Assembly: GCA_020632875.1 (NCBI GenBank)
Contig: JACKET010000003.1
Coordinates: forward strand, 186,001-250,000
DNA from: Alphaproteobacteria bacterium
Lineage (GTDB): Bacteria > Myxococcota_A > UBA796 > GCA-2862545
DNA length: 64,000 nt
Direction of reading: 5' to 3'
The notes beneath the pieces were generated by a model. The model was not told where the DNA came from. It was given only the letters and a program-made list of their open reading frames with translations, and made no database searches. This document shows positions 17,537 to 25,386 of this stretch, piece by piece. A program made the translations under genes and the position numbers. Position 1 is the first letter of the stretch. Each line of letters begins with the position of its first letter.

Positions 17537-19207
17537 CTACTCGCTCCGCCAGGCCCGCGAGAGCGCGACCTCGGCGCGATAGGCCTCGATCTCGGCCTGC
17601 GTGCGCGTGTCGTCCCACCCGAGGATCGTCTGGAGCCGCCGCCCGACCGTCTCGGCGCACGACAGGCCCTGGTCGCCGTCGCGGTAGTAGACCTGGGTGC
17701 GGCGGATGAGGACGTCGCTGACGGACGCCGCCATCTCCTCCTTCGCGGCCCAGTCGACCGCCGCCAGGATCTCGGGCCGACCCTCGATCAGCGGCGCGGC
17801 GAGCGCCGGATCCTGGACGGTCGACCGCGCGACCTCGATGCCGCGCATCCCGTAGGTGTTGGCCAGCAGGCGCGCCGACTCCATCGAGAGCTTGCCGCCC
17901 GCCGCCTCGTGCACGCGCTTCGCGACGGCCTCGTGGTCGTCGTCTTCGGGCCAGCCGACCGCACCGGGCAGCGGCTCGACGTCGGTGTGCGCGGCGTGGA
18001 GGCGCTGCGCGCTTCCCGACTTCATCCGGAGCAGCTGGACGGCCTTGTCGACGACCTCGGCCGCCATGCGCCGGTACGTGGTGAGCTTGCCGCCGGCGAT
18101 GGTGATCATCGTGTCCTGACCGACGACGATCTGGTGCTCGCGGCTGACGGACGACTCGTCGATCTCGCCGTCTTCGTTGGTGGGCGACATCAGCGGACGG
18201 AGGCCCGCCCACGTCGCGATGACGTCGTCGTGGGTGAGCGGGTGGTTCGGGAAGTAGTGCCCGCACGCCTCGATGAGGTAGTCGACATCCTCGCGGGTCG
18301 CGGCGACCTCGGACGGATCGCCCTCGTAGTCGGTGTCGGTCGTGCCGATGTAGGTCTGCTCGCCCCACGGGATGGCGAACAGCACGCGCCCGTCTTCGGG
18401 GTGCAGGCAGACCACCGCGTGGTTGACGTGCAGCTTGTGGCTGTCGACGACGATGTGCACGCCCTTCGTCGGCCGCAGCAGGTGCTGGTTGAGCGGCTTG
18501 CTCATCGCGACCGTGCGCTCGGTCCACGGGCCCGTGGCGTTGATCACGACCTTGGCCGCGACCTCCTTCAGCTCGCCGGTCTTCGCGCACTCGACGACCG
18601 CGCCGACGATCTGGCCGTTCTCGTCCTTCAGGAAGGACTTGCAGCGCGTCCAGCTCGCGACCATCGCGCCCTGGTGGGCCGCGTCCATCGCGTTCTCGAG
18701 CGTGAGCCGCGCGTCGTCGGTGCTGCAGTCGTAGTACAGCGGAGCCCCGGTGAGCTCTTCGAGGCGCACGGCGGGCTCTTCCTTCTCGATCTCGCCGGGC
18801 TTGAGCGACCGGTGCCGCCGTGGCGAGCGGAACAGCGAGAGCCCCTCGTACACCCACATCCCCGCGTTGATGAACCACAGCGGACGCCGGCTGGACTTGT
18901 AGATCGGGAACAGGAAGCCGAGCGGGTTCACGAGGTGCGGGGCGATGTCGAGCAGGATGCGGCGCTCGGAGACGGCCTCGAACACGAGCGAGAACTCGTA
19001 CTGCTCGAGGTACCGCAGCCCGCCGTGCACGAGCTTGCTCGACCGCGAGCTGGTGCCGTAGGCGAAGTCGTTCTGCTCGACCAGGGCGACGTTCAGGCCG
19101 CGCCGCGCGGCGTCGCGCGCGATGCCGCAGCCGGTGATGCCGCCCCCGATGACCAGGACGTCCACCTCGCCGCCAAGGGCGCTCCACATCTGCTCGCGAG
19201 TCGGCAT
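17537..19207 (-). CDS. glpD: FAD-dependent glycerol-3-phosphate dehydrogenase
   Basis: This 556-residue enzyme oxidises sn-glycerol-3-phosphate to dihydroxyacetone phosphate at the membrane, feeding electrons to quinone. The FAD-binding VIGGGITGCGIARDAARRG lies in the first 40 residues, followed by the family motifs GTSSRSSKLVHGGLRYLE, PWGEQTYIGTTDTDY and AGGKLTTYRRMA. The C-terminal helical domain is complete. A GGAGGAG SD precedes ATG 19207. It follows the enoyl-CoA hydratase-like gene by 20 bases and is probably the last gene of the long minus-strand run that starts with the pseudokinase. Confidence 0.95.
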   Translation of the reverse strand: MPTREQMWSALGGEVDVLVIGGGITGCGIARDAARRGLNVALVEQNDFAYGTSSRSSKLVHGGLRYLEQYEFSLVFEAVSERRILLDIAPHLVNPLGFLFPIYKSSRRPLWFINAGMWVYEGLSLFRSPRRHRSLKPGEIEKEEPAVRLEELTGAPLYYDCSTDDARLTLENAMDAAHQGAMVASWTRCKSFLKDENGQIVGAVVECAKTGELKEVAAKVVINATGPWTERTVAMSKPLNQHLLRPTKGVHIVVDSHKLHVNHAVVCLHPEDGRVLFAIPWGEQTYIGTTDTDYEGDPSEVAATREDVDYLIEACGHYFPNHPLTHDDVIATWAGLRPLMSPTNEDGEIDESSVSREHQIVVGQDTMITIAGGKLTTYRRMAAEVVDKAVQLLRMKSGSAQRLHAAHTDVEPLPGAVGWPEDDDHEAVAKRVHEAAGGKLSMESARLLANTYGMRGIEVARSTVQDPALAAPLIEGRPEILAAVDWAAKEEMAASVSDVLIRRTQVYYRDGDQGLSCAETVGRRLQTILGWDDTRTQAEIEAYRAEVALSRAWRSE

Positions 19208-19227
19208 GGCTCCTCCGGAACCTTCGC

Positions 19228-20040
19228 CTATCCGATGCGCGGCCCCCAGTCCGGGCGCGCACCGTCGAGGATCGCCTGGAACGCCGCGCGGCCGATCGCC
19301 GCTTCCCCGGCGTCGACGCACAGGTCGTACGCGACGGCCTCGGCAGCGACGCGCTCTTCGGGATCGCGACCGACGCTGTGCAGCACGGCGCGCTTGAACG
19401 CGCCGAGCGCCGTGGGCGACTTCTTCGCGACCATCGCGGCCATCGACCGGGCCCGGGCGAGCCCGGCGTCGACGTCGGCGGCGACCTCCTGCACGAGCCC
19501 GATGCGCGCGGCCTCTTCGGCGCCGATCCGCTCGCCCGTCATGCCGAGCCGTAGCGTCTGAGCCACGCCGATGTGGGCCCACAGGTCGGCGCTGCCGCCC
19601 GCCCCCGGGAGGATCCCGAGGCCCGTCTCGGGAAGACCGAAGGTCGCTTCGGACGCCGCGATCCGCCAGTCGCAGCACAGCATGTACTCCGTGCCCCACC
19701 CGAGCGCGACGCCGTTCACGACGGCCACGTGGAACACGGGCGCGGCCTTCAGCCCCTGCAGCACGGACCGCTGCCACGCGACGTGCTCCTTCACGCGGTG
19801 CTCGTCCCAGCCCACGCGCTCGCCCACGTTCGCCCCCGAGACGAAGATCGGCGTGCCGCGCTTCGAGGTGCGCCGCGAGTACGTGATCGCCGCCACGGCG
19901 CCGCTCTCCGCGAGCCAGCCGGTGAGCTTCTCGAGGTCGCGCAGCACCGCCGTGCCCACCTCGTTCGCCTTGCCGTGGTCGAGCTCGACGACCGCCAGCA
20001 GGCCGTCCATCTCGGTGGTCACCTTCAGGGCTTCGAACAT
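19228..20040 (-). CDS. Enoyl-CoA hydratase/isomerase family protein
   Basis: This 270-residue crotonase-fold protein shows VVNGVALGWGTEYMLCCDWRIAA, the segment that forms the oxyanion hole, followed by FGLPETGLGILPGAGG. The final E-to-G positions (ETGLGILPG) resemble hydratases, but the first oxyanion loop (RRTSKRGTPIFVSGANV) is longer than usual. Its physiological CoA substrate is unknown. Its ATG overlaps the stop of the TPR gene, and glpD follows 20 bases later, so it is part of a tightly packed operon. Confidence 0.9.
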   Translation of the reverse strand: MFEALKVTTEMDGLLAVVELDHGKANEVGTAVLRDLEKLTGWLAESGAVAAITYSRRTSKRGTPIFVSGANVGERVGWDEHRVKEHVAWQRSVLQGLKAAPVFHVAVVNGVALGWGTEYMLCCDWRIAASEATFGLPETGLGILPGAGGSADLWAHIGVAQTLRLGMTGERIGAEEAARIGLVQEVAADVDAGLARARSMAAMVAKKSPTALGAFKRAVLHSVGRDPEERVAAEAVAYDLCVDAGEAAIGRAAFQAILDGARPDWGPRIG

Positions 20041-21209
20041 CACGCCTCCATCAGGGCCTGCACCCGCTGGAGCTCGGGCGCCATCCCGGCGGCGCGGAGA
20101 TCCCCGAGCAGCCTCTGGGCCGCTGTAACGCCCGCGGGGCGGGAGACGCCCGCCAGGGTCTCGGCATGGAGCAGCCGCGCCCGGAGGACGTAGGGCACGT
20201 CGCCCTCGAGCAGCGCGATCGCCCGCTGCAGCGGCGCCATCCGCGCCATCCCGTCGAGCAGGGCGGCGCGCGCGAGCTCTGCCCGCCCTGCCCTGCGCTT
20301 CAGCCCGATCTGCTCGGCGCGATCGCGCACCTGGGAGAGGCGCACGGCGTCGCCCTTCGCGATGCCCTCGGCAAGCCCGAGATCGATGCCGAGCGTCGCG
20401 AGCTGGCGGGCCCCGGCCCAGGCGAGGCCCTGGTCGAGGCGGTTCGGGAACGGCGCCAGCCCCGCTTCGACGAGGCACCGCACCCGGCCCGCCTCGCAGC
20501 GCCACGCCAGGCTCGTGCGCCCGGCCGCCTCGTGATCGGCGCCCGCGGCGGCCCAGGCTTCGGCCGAGCCCTGCGGATCGCCCTGGAGCGCGGCGATCTC
20601 CGCGCGCTCGCCGCGCACGCCGCCGAGCCCGGCCTCGGCGCCCGGCACGCCTTCGAGCACCGCCTCGACCGCGGCGAACCGGGCGTCGGCCTCGTCGAGA
20701 CGCCCCGCCATGCGCAGCCACTGGCCCATCCGGACGTCGTGGGCCCAGGCGTTGGGCTCGAGCGGCGCGAGCTCCGGCTCGATCGCCGCGATGTCGCCCC
20801 AGCCGAGCAGGGTGCCGACGCGCGCGTCCTGTACCAGCACGAACACCGGCGAGCCCGGGCCCACGCCGTCGAGCGCGCTGTCGAGCAGCTGCATCGCCGC
20901 GTCGCCGTTGCCGAGCTCGGTGAGGCACGCCGAGAGCCGCACCGCGAGCAGGGCGCGCTCCTCTGCCGACATCGCGCCCTGCGCGAGGGCCACGCGCAGC
21001 GCGTCGCGCGCCTCGACCACGCGATCCGCCCGCCGGAACGCCTCGCCCGCTTCGCCCCACGCGAGCCGCGCCGGCGCCTCGGCCCCGTGCGCGACCGCCA
21101 TCGCGCCGGCCCGGGCGTACGCGTGCCCCGCCTCTTCGAAGCGGCCCGCCTCGCGGAGCCCACGCGCATGCTCGACGGCCTCGCGGAACTCTGCCTCGGG
21201 CGAGGTCAC
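20040..21209 (-). CDS. TPR-like helical repeat protein
   Basis: This 389-residue all-helical protein is built from repeats of Ala-rich amphipathic helix pairs that look like tetratricopeptide repeats, for example AREAGRFEEAGHAYARAGAMA-type units near the N-terminus and MQLLDSALDGVGPG. TPR proteins are protein-interaction scaffolds. It has a GTG start 1 base after the Ser/Thr kinase stop and overlaps the next gene by ATGA, so it is coupled to both. A role as adaptor for the kinase is plausible but inferred only from position. Confidence 0.8.
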   Translation of the reverse strand: MTSPEAEFREAVEHARGLREAGRFEEAGHAYARAGAMAVAHGAEAPARLAWGEAGEAFRRADRVVEARDALRVALAQGAMSAEERALLAVRLSACLTELGNGDAAMQLLDSALDGVGPGSPVFVLVQDARVGTLLGWGDIAAIEPELAPLEPNAWAHDVRMGQWLRMAGRLDEADARFAAVEAVLEGVPGAEAGLGGVRGERAEIAALQGDPQGSAEAWAAAGADHEAAGRTSLAWRCEAGRVRCLVEAGLAPFPNRLDQGLAWAGARQLATLGIDLGLAEGIAKGDAVRLSQVRDRAEQIGLKRRAGRAELARAALLDGMARMAPLQRAIALLEGDVPYVLRARLLHAETLAGVSRPAGVTAAQRLLGDLRAAGMAPELQRVQALMEA

Positions 21210-21210
21210 G

Positions 21211-22929
21211 TCAGTTGCAGCCGCCGGTCCACTCCCCGGTGCCCACGTCGAAGCTGAAGCTGCACTTCTTCTTCTTCGGGTCGACCGTGAGCGTGGGGCG
21301 GAACGTGTCGTCGCCCGCCTTCACCACGGTGCGGTACCGGCCGTCTTTCAGGTCGAGCTCGGCGGGCTCTTTGCCATCCCACTTCGCAGAGAACGACTGC
21401 GGGCCCTTGATGATGATCTCGGCGCCCGCGGGGTCGGGGTACTGCAGGGTGACCTTGGCGCCGCCGTCGTTGGCCTTCTCGATCACGAGAGGCTCCATCG
21501 GCTCGGGCTTCGGCGTGGGGATGGGCTGGAGCGGCGTGGGCTTCGGCGTGGGCGTGCTGGTGCCCACGGTCGGCTGGTTCATGAAGTAGATGCCGACCAC
21601 GAGCAGGATCAGCAGCACCGCGACCACGCCGACCAGCACGAGCGCTGCGAAGCTGCCGCCGAACAACAGGGCCACGAGACCGCCGCCCCCGCCGCCCTCG
21701 TCGGGAGGCGCGGGCGCCTGGACGGCCGGCACGGCCTTCGCGGCGGCCTGCTTCGGCTTGTTCTTCACGAGCGACGGGTCGACCGGCATCCGCATCGTGG
21801 GCGTGTTGCCGTCTTCGCTCTCGCCGAAGTTCTCGTTCGTGATGCGGGCGATGTCGCTCGCCTTCATCCGCTCGGTGGGCGGCGCGGCGAGGTCGTCTTC
21901 TTCGTCGACGAAGGTGGTCGACATGTTCTTGCTGCCGCTGAACGACGCCGACTTGTCTTCTTCGACGATGCGGCCGGTGAGCGGATCGCCGGTGTCGAGG
22001 TCGGGCAGGTTGGCCTTCGCCTCGGCGACGAGCGTGCGGCAGAACCGGCGCAGGCCCATGTCGTTCGCGTCTTGCGCGAGCAGCTCCATGATCTCGACGA
22101 GCTGCGCGGCCGTGGGGCGCTCGCTGGCCTCGTACGAGAGCATCAGGCGGAGCGTGTCGCGGACCTGATCGCACCACTCGGGATCGCCCGACAGCGGCAG
22201 GGAGCGCACGCGCTCTTCGACCTTGGTGGCGAACTTGTTGGGGCGGGGCGGGATGCGGCCGAAGCTCTCGAGCGAGAGGATCTCGTACAGCGCGATGCCG
22301 AGCGAGAACACGTCGGCCGCGGGCGTGTCTTCCTCGCCGAGCATCCGCTCGGGCGCCATGTAGCCCTGGGAGCCGAACGCCAGCGCCTGGGTCTTGGCCT
22401 CGCGCTCGGCGAAGTTGGCGCGCGCGGTGCCGAAGTCGAGCACCTTCACGCCCCCTGCGACCGTGACGAAGATGTTCGACGGCTTGATGTCGCGGTGGAT
22501 CACGCGGAGCGGCTGGCCGCCCTGGAGCGGCACGCCGTTGTACGCGGCGTCGAGCGCGCTCGCGACGGCGAGGACGATCTCGAACAGCGCGGCGCGCGGG
22601 AAGTCGAGGCCCCGCTCCTGCAGGAACGAGATCATCCACTTGAGATCGCAGCCCTCGAGGTACTCCATGACGATGGCGCACTTGCCGTCGATGGAGGTGA
22701 GATCCTCGACCTTCACGATGTGCTGGTGACGGATCAGCCCGAGCAGACGGGCCTCGTCGCGGGTTCGCATCACGACTTCGTCGTGGCTCGACCACTTCGC
22801 GTGGAGCAGCTTCACCGCGACGATTCGGGAGAACCCGTCACTCGAGATCTGCTCGGCCAGGTACACCTTGCCGAACCCGCCCTCGGCGATCTCCTTGATG
22901 ATTCGGAAGCGACGCCGCCCGGCGCTCAT
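21211..22929 (-). CDS. Membrane-anchored Ser/Thr protein kinase
   Basis: This 572-residue protein has a complete Hanks-type kinase domain over residues 8-290: glycine loop EGGFGKVYLAE, VAVKLL lysine, catalytic HRDIKPSN, DFGTARA metal motif and GYMAPERM. A disordered linker with a Gly run follows, then one membrane helix at about 425-455, a Pro-rich TPTPKPTP spacer and an extracytoplasmic beta-domain of about 100 residues ending TGEWTGGCN. The kinase is predicted active and may sense envelope signals. It lies 43 bases downstream of the anchored protein gene. Confidence 0.93.
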   Translation of the reverse strand: MSAGRRRFRIIKEIAEGGFGKVYLAEQISSDGFSRIVAVKLLHAKWSSHDEVVMRTRDEARLLGLIRHQHIVKVEDLTSIDGKCAIVMEYLEGCDLKWMISFLQERGLDFPRAALFEIVLAVASALDAAYNGVPLQGGQPLRVIHRDIKPSNIFVTVAGGVKVLDFGTARANFAEREAKTQALAFGSQGYMAPERMLGEEDTPAADVFSLGIALYEILSLESFGRIPPRPNKFATKVEERVRSLPLSGDPEWCDQVRDTLRLMLSYEASERPTAAQLVEIMELLAQDANDMGLRRFCRTLVAEAKANLPDLDTGDPLTGRIVEEDKSASFSGSKNMSTTFVDEEDDLAAPPTERMKASDIARITNENFGESEDGNTPTMRMPVDPSLVKNKPKQAAAKAVPAVQAPAPPDEGGGGGGLVALLFGGSFAALVLVGVVAVLLILLVVGIYFMNQPTVGTSTPTPKPTPLQPIPTPKPEPMEPLVIEKANDGGAKVTLQYPDPAGAEIIIKGPQSFSAKWDGKEPAELDLKDGRYRTVVKAGDDTFRPTLTVDPKKKKCSFSFDVGTGEWTGGCN

Positions 22930-22972
22930 GGACCCTCTGTCCGGTGTGACACGGCGGCGACTATACCAATTG

Positions 22973-23680
22973 TCATCGGCAGATGCCGTCCTGTTCGTTG
23001 GCGAGCTCGGTGAGGTAGTGCATGAGCGCGAAGTATTCGGCGGTCATCTGACGGATCCCCGCGCTCTCGGACTCGAGCGTCGTGAAGCTGCCACCGCCGA
23101 GGAAGCCGGTCGACCACGGTCCGCGCTCGGTCACGGCCTCCTGCTCGCGGCCGAGCAGGACCGCCGCGACGCCCATCACCGTGGCGTCCTGGCGGCGACC
23201 CGCGCGGCGCTCGAGGGTGTTGTAGACGGGCGCCGCGCCGCCCTCCTTCTCGAACCACGCCTGCTCTTCGAAGGCGAACAGCGAGTTGTGCCCGTCGATC
23301 ACGTCGCGGCGCCCGCCCTCCTGCACCACGAGGTAGCGCATCGCCGCGTAGGGCTGGGGCAGCTTGCTGGAGCTCGGGCAGAACGCGTCGCCCACGTCGA
23401 TCGCCTGATCCTCGAGCATCTTGAGGTACCGCTGCCGGTTGGACTGCAGCCCCGCAGCGAGGTTCGCGGCGCGCTGGGCGAGCTCGTCGTCCATCCCCAT
23501 CTCGGTGAAGTTCTGCATCCGCGTGTTCGGCGCGTAGGTCATGTGGCGCAGCGGCTCGTCTTCGAGCGAGACCTGCTCGCGCACCTCGAGGTCGGGGATC
23601 CGCTCGTTGCCGATGAGCGCCGCGTTGACGATCAGCGCGACGACCAGGGCGAGCACGACGATGTAGGGGCGCCAGTTCAT
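22973..23680 (-). CDS. Single-pass membrane-anchored protein of unknown function
   Basis: This 235-residue protein has an N-terminal anchor (residues 4-24, YIVVLALVVALIVNAALIG) and an extracytoplasmic domain rich in conserved-looking polar residues (FCPSSSKLPQP, FAFEEQAWFEKEGG). I recognise no family. Its ATG overlaps the stop of the FHA-like/transglycosylase gene, so it is probably made in equal amounts and may form a membrane complex with it. Confidence 0.78.
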   Translation of the reverse strand: MNWRPYIVVLALVVALIVNAALIGNERIPDLEVREQVSLEDEPLRHMTYAPNTRMQNFTEMGMDDELAQRAANLAAGLQSNRQRYLKMLEDQAIDVGDAFCPSSSKLPQPYAAMRYLVVQEGGRRDVIDGHNSLFAFEEQAWFEKEGGAAPVYNTLERRAGRRQDATVMGVAAVLLGREQEAVTERGPWSTGFLGGGSFTTLESESAGIRQMTAEYFALMHYLTELANEQDGICR

Positions 23681-25386
23681 TCGGACTTCGGGGCCCCCCA
23701 GGACTTCACCTCGGCCTTGCTGGGGATCTTGAACTGCTCGCAGTACGAGTCGTCGATCACCCACTGGCGCCAGGGCTCGAAGGCGGCTTCTTCGCCGTAC
23801 TCCTTGGCGTAGTAGCAGACCGCCAGGAAGTGCTGCGCCACGATGTTGTAGGCGTAGTGCTGGGTCTCGGGCTGGAGCAGGCTGCCGCACCGCTCGTTGC
23901 CGAGGTGATCCTTGCAGAGGATGTTGTCGCCGTAGAAGTGCGGGCCGCGCGCGAGGCCGTTCTTCGTGACGTACTTCTGCAGGGCCGGGTGGATGTTCGA
24001 CATCCGCTTCTTGCCGCCGCGGTAGGGCTGGTCGTCGAGGCCGGCGTTGTGCGACAGGATCGTGGCCTGCACCGCGGAGCCGCTGGCCCGCAGGTCGGGG
24101 TCGTTCCAGGCCTTCGAGAGCGTCCACATCGCGGCGGACGTGGACTTGCGGAGGTCGGTGCGGTCGTCGACGCTGCAGGACACGATGAGGCACTGCTTGT
24201 CTTCGATGTACGGCGACTCGTTGGTGTTCGGAGGCGCGAGGCCCTCGGGGTTCCAGGTGGTCTCGTTGCGGCCCTTCAGGCGGCAGCCGCGCACGCGGAA
24301 CTCGAGGTCGGAGAGCGTGTCGACGCGGTGCGCGACCTCGGGCATGAACTGCCAGTAGCCCTTCGCGCACGCCCAAGAGGTCATGTTCGAGTTGTACCGG
24401 GACTCCTGGTACGGGATCGCGGCGAAGACCTCGGGGAGCTTGGCGCGCCGGAGCTCCATCGTGACCTGGGCGTACTCGACGCGCTTGTTGTCGAGCTGCC
24501 GGAACAGGCCCTTCTGCCGGACGTGCATCTCGACGGACTTCGTGACGTACCGGTAGAAGCGCTGATCCCAGTTCTCGGGGTTGTCGAGGCCCTTCTGGTT
24601 GCCGCCCGCTGCGGCGAGGTTCGGCTCCATCACGAAGGCGTACATCGGCTGCTCGAGCCCGCGGAGCAGATCCATCGACGGCGGCTTCGAGATGTCGACG
24701 CTCTTGAAGAACTCGTACTGGTCTTCGATCGGGCCGAGCGCCTCGACCGGGCGGTACAGGAAGAACGCCGCCGTGGGGATGACCATCAGCGTGACGGCGG
24801 TCGACGTGAGGATGAGGGTCAGGCAGCCGATGAGCCACGGCGGCACCATCGACGCGCGGACCTTGCCCACCTTGCGCGCGTCGTAGGCGACGGGCACGGC
24901 GCCCACGCCGACCCCGGTGCCGTAGCCCCGCCCCCCGGCCATCTGCTGGCCGAGCTTCGAGGTGCCCGCCACGACGCCATCGGCCACGTCAGACCGGATG
25001 TCGCCGGCCTCCCACATGCCGAGGCGGCGGCACTCGACGAAACGCAGGGTCGCGCCCCGGTTCACGGGACCGATGTGCAGGGCGCAGCCCTCGGAGAGGT
25101 ACTCGGGGCCCGTGATCGGATCGATGTCCTTCCAGTTCACGTTCGCGTGCGGCGCGAGGCGCACCTGGTTCGTGCCGACGGGGCTGACGGCCGCCGTGCC
25201 CCCGGTGTAGGCGGTGATCGTGCACTGCCGCGCGTCGAGCCCGCGGTACCCTTGGAGGATCACGCCGCCGGGCCCCGGGTTGGCGCCGATCCGCACGGTG
25301 GGGCCGCGGTAGACCTGCTCGCCCATGGCCATGAGCGGCCCGTCGAGCACCTGGAGGACGACGTCCCACCGTTCCTGCTGGCTCAT
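23677..25386 (-). CDS. FHA-like / TM / lytic transglycosylase (SLT) fusion
   Basis: This 569-residue protein joins three modules. Residues 1-118 resemble a forkhead-associated beta-sandwich (GPTVRIGANPGPGGVILQGY, a CTITAY strand). Residues 184-210 form a membrane helix. Residues 315-430 resemble a soluble lytic transglycosylase, with the catalytic Glu E328 in IPYQESRYNSN and the AKGYWQFMPEV segment typical of SLT enzymes. The orientation implied is cytoplasmic FHA with a periplasmic murein hydrolase. FHA domains bind phospho-Thr, so neighbouring kinases are candidate regulators. It overlaps both neighbours by ATGA. Confidence 0.85.
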   Translation of the reverse strand: MSQQERWDVVLQVLDGPLMAMGEQVYRGPTVRIGANPGPGGVILQGYRGLDARQCTITAYTGGTAAVSPVGTNQVRLAPHANVNWKDIDPITGPEYLSEGCALHIGPVNRGATLRFVECRRLGMWEAGDIRSDVADGVVAGTSKLGQQMAGGRGYGTGVGVGAVPVAYDARKVGKVRASMVPPWLIGCLTLILTSTAVTLMVIPTAAFFLYRPVEALGPIEDQYEFFKSVDISKPPSMDLLRGLEQPMYAFVMEPNLAAAGGNQKGLDNPENWDQRFYRYVTKSVEMHVRQKGLFRQLDNKRVEYAQVTMELRRAKLPEVFAAIPYQESRYNSNMTSWACAKGYWQFMPEVAHRVDTLSDLEFRVRGCRLKGRNETTWNPEGLAPPNTNESPYIEDKQCLIVSCSVDDRTDLRKSTSAAMWTLSKAWNDPDLRASGSAVQATILSHNAGLDDQPYRGGKKRMSNIHPALQKYVTKNGLARGPHFYGDNILCKDHLGNERCGSLLQPETQHYAYNIVAQHFLAVCYYAKEYGEEAAFEPWRQWVIDDSYCEQFKIPSKAEVKSWGAPKSE

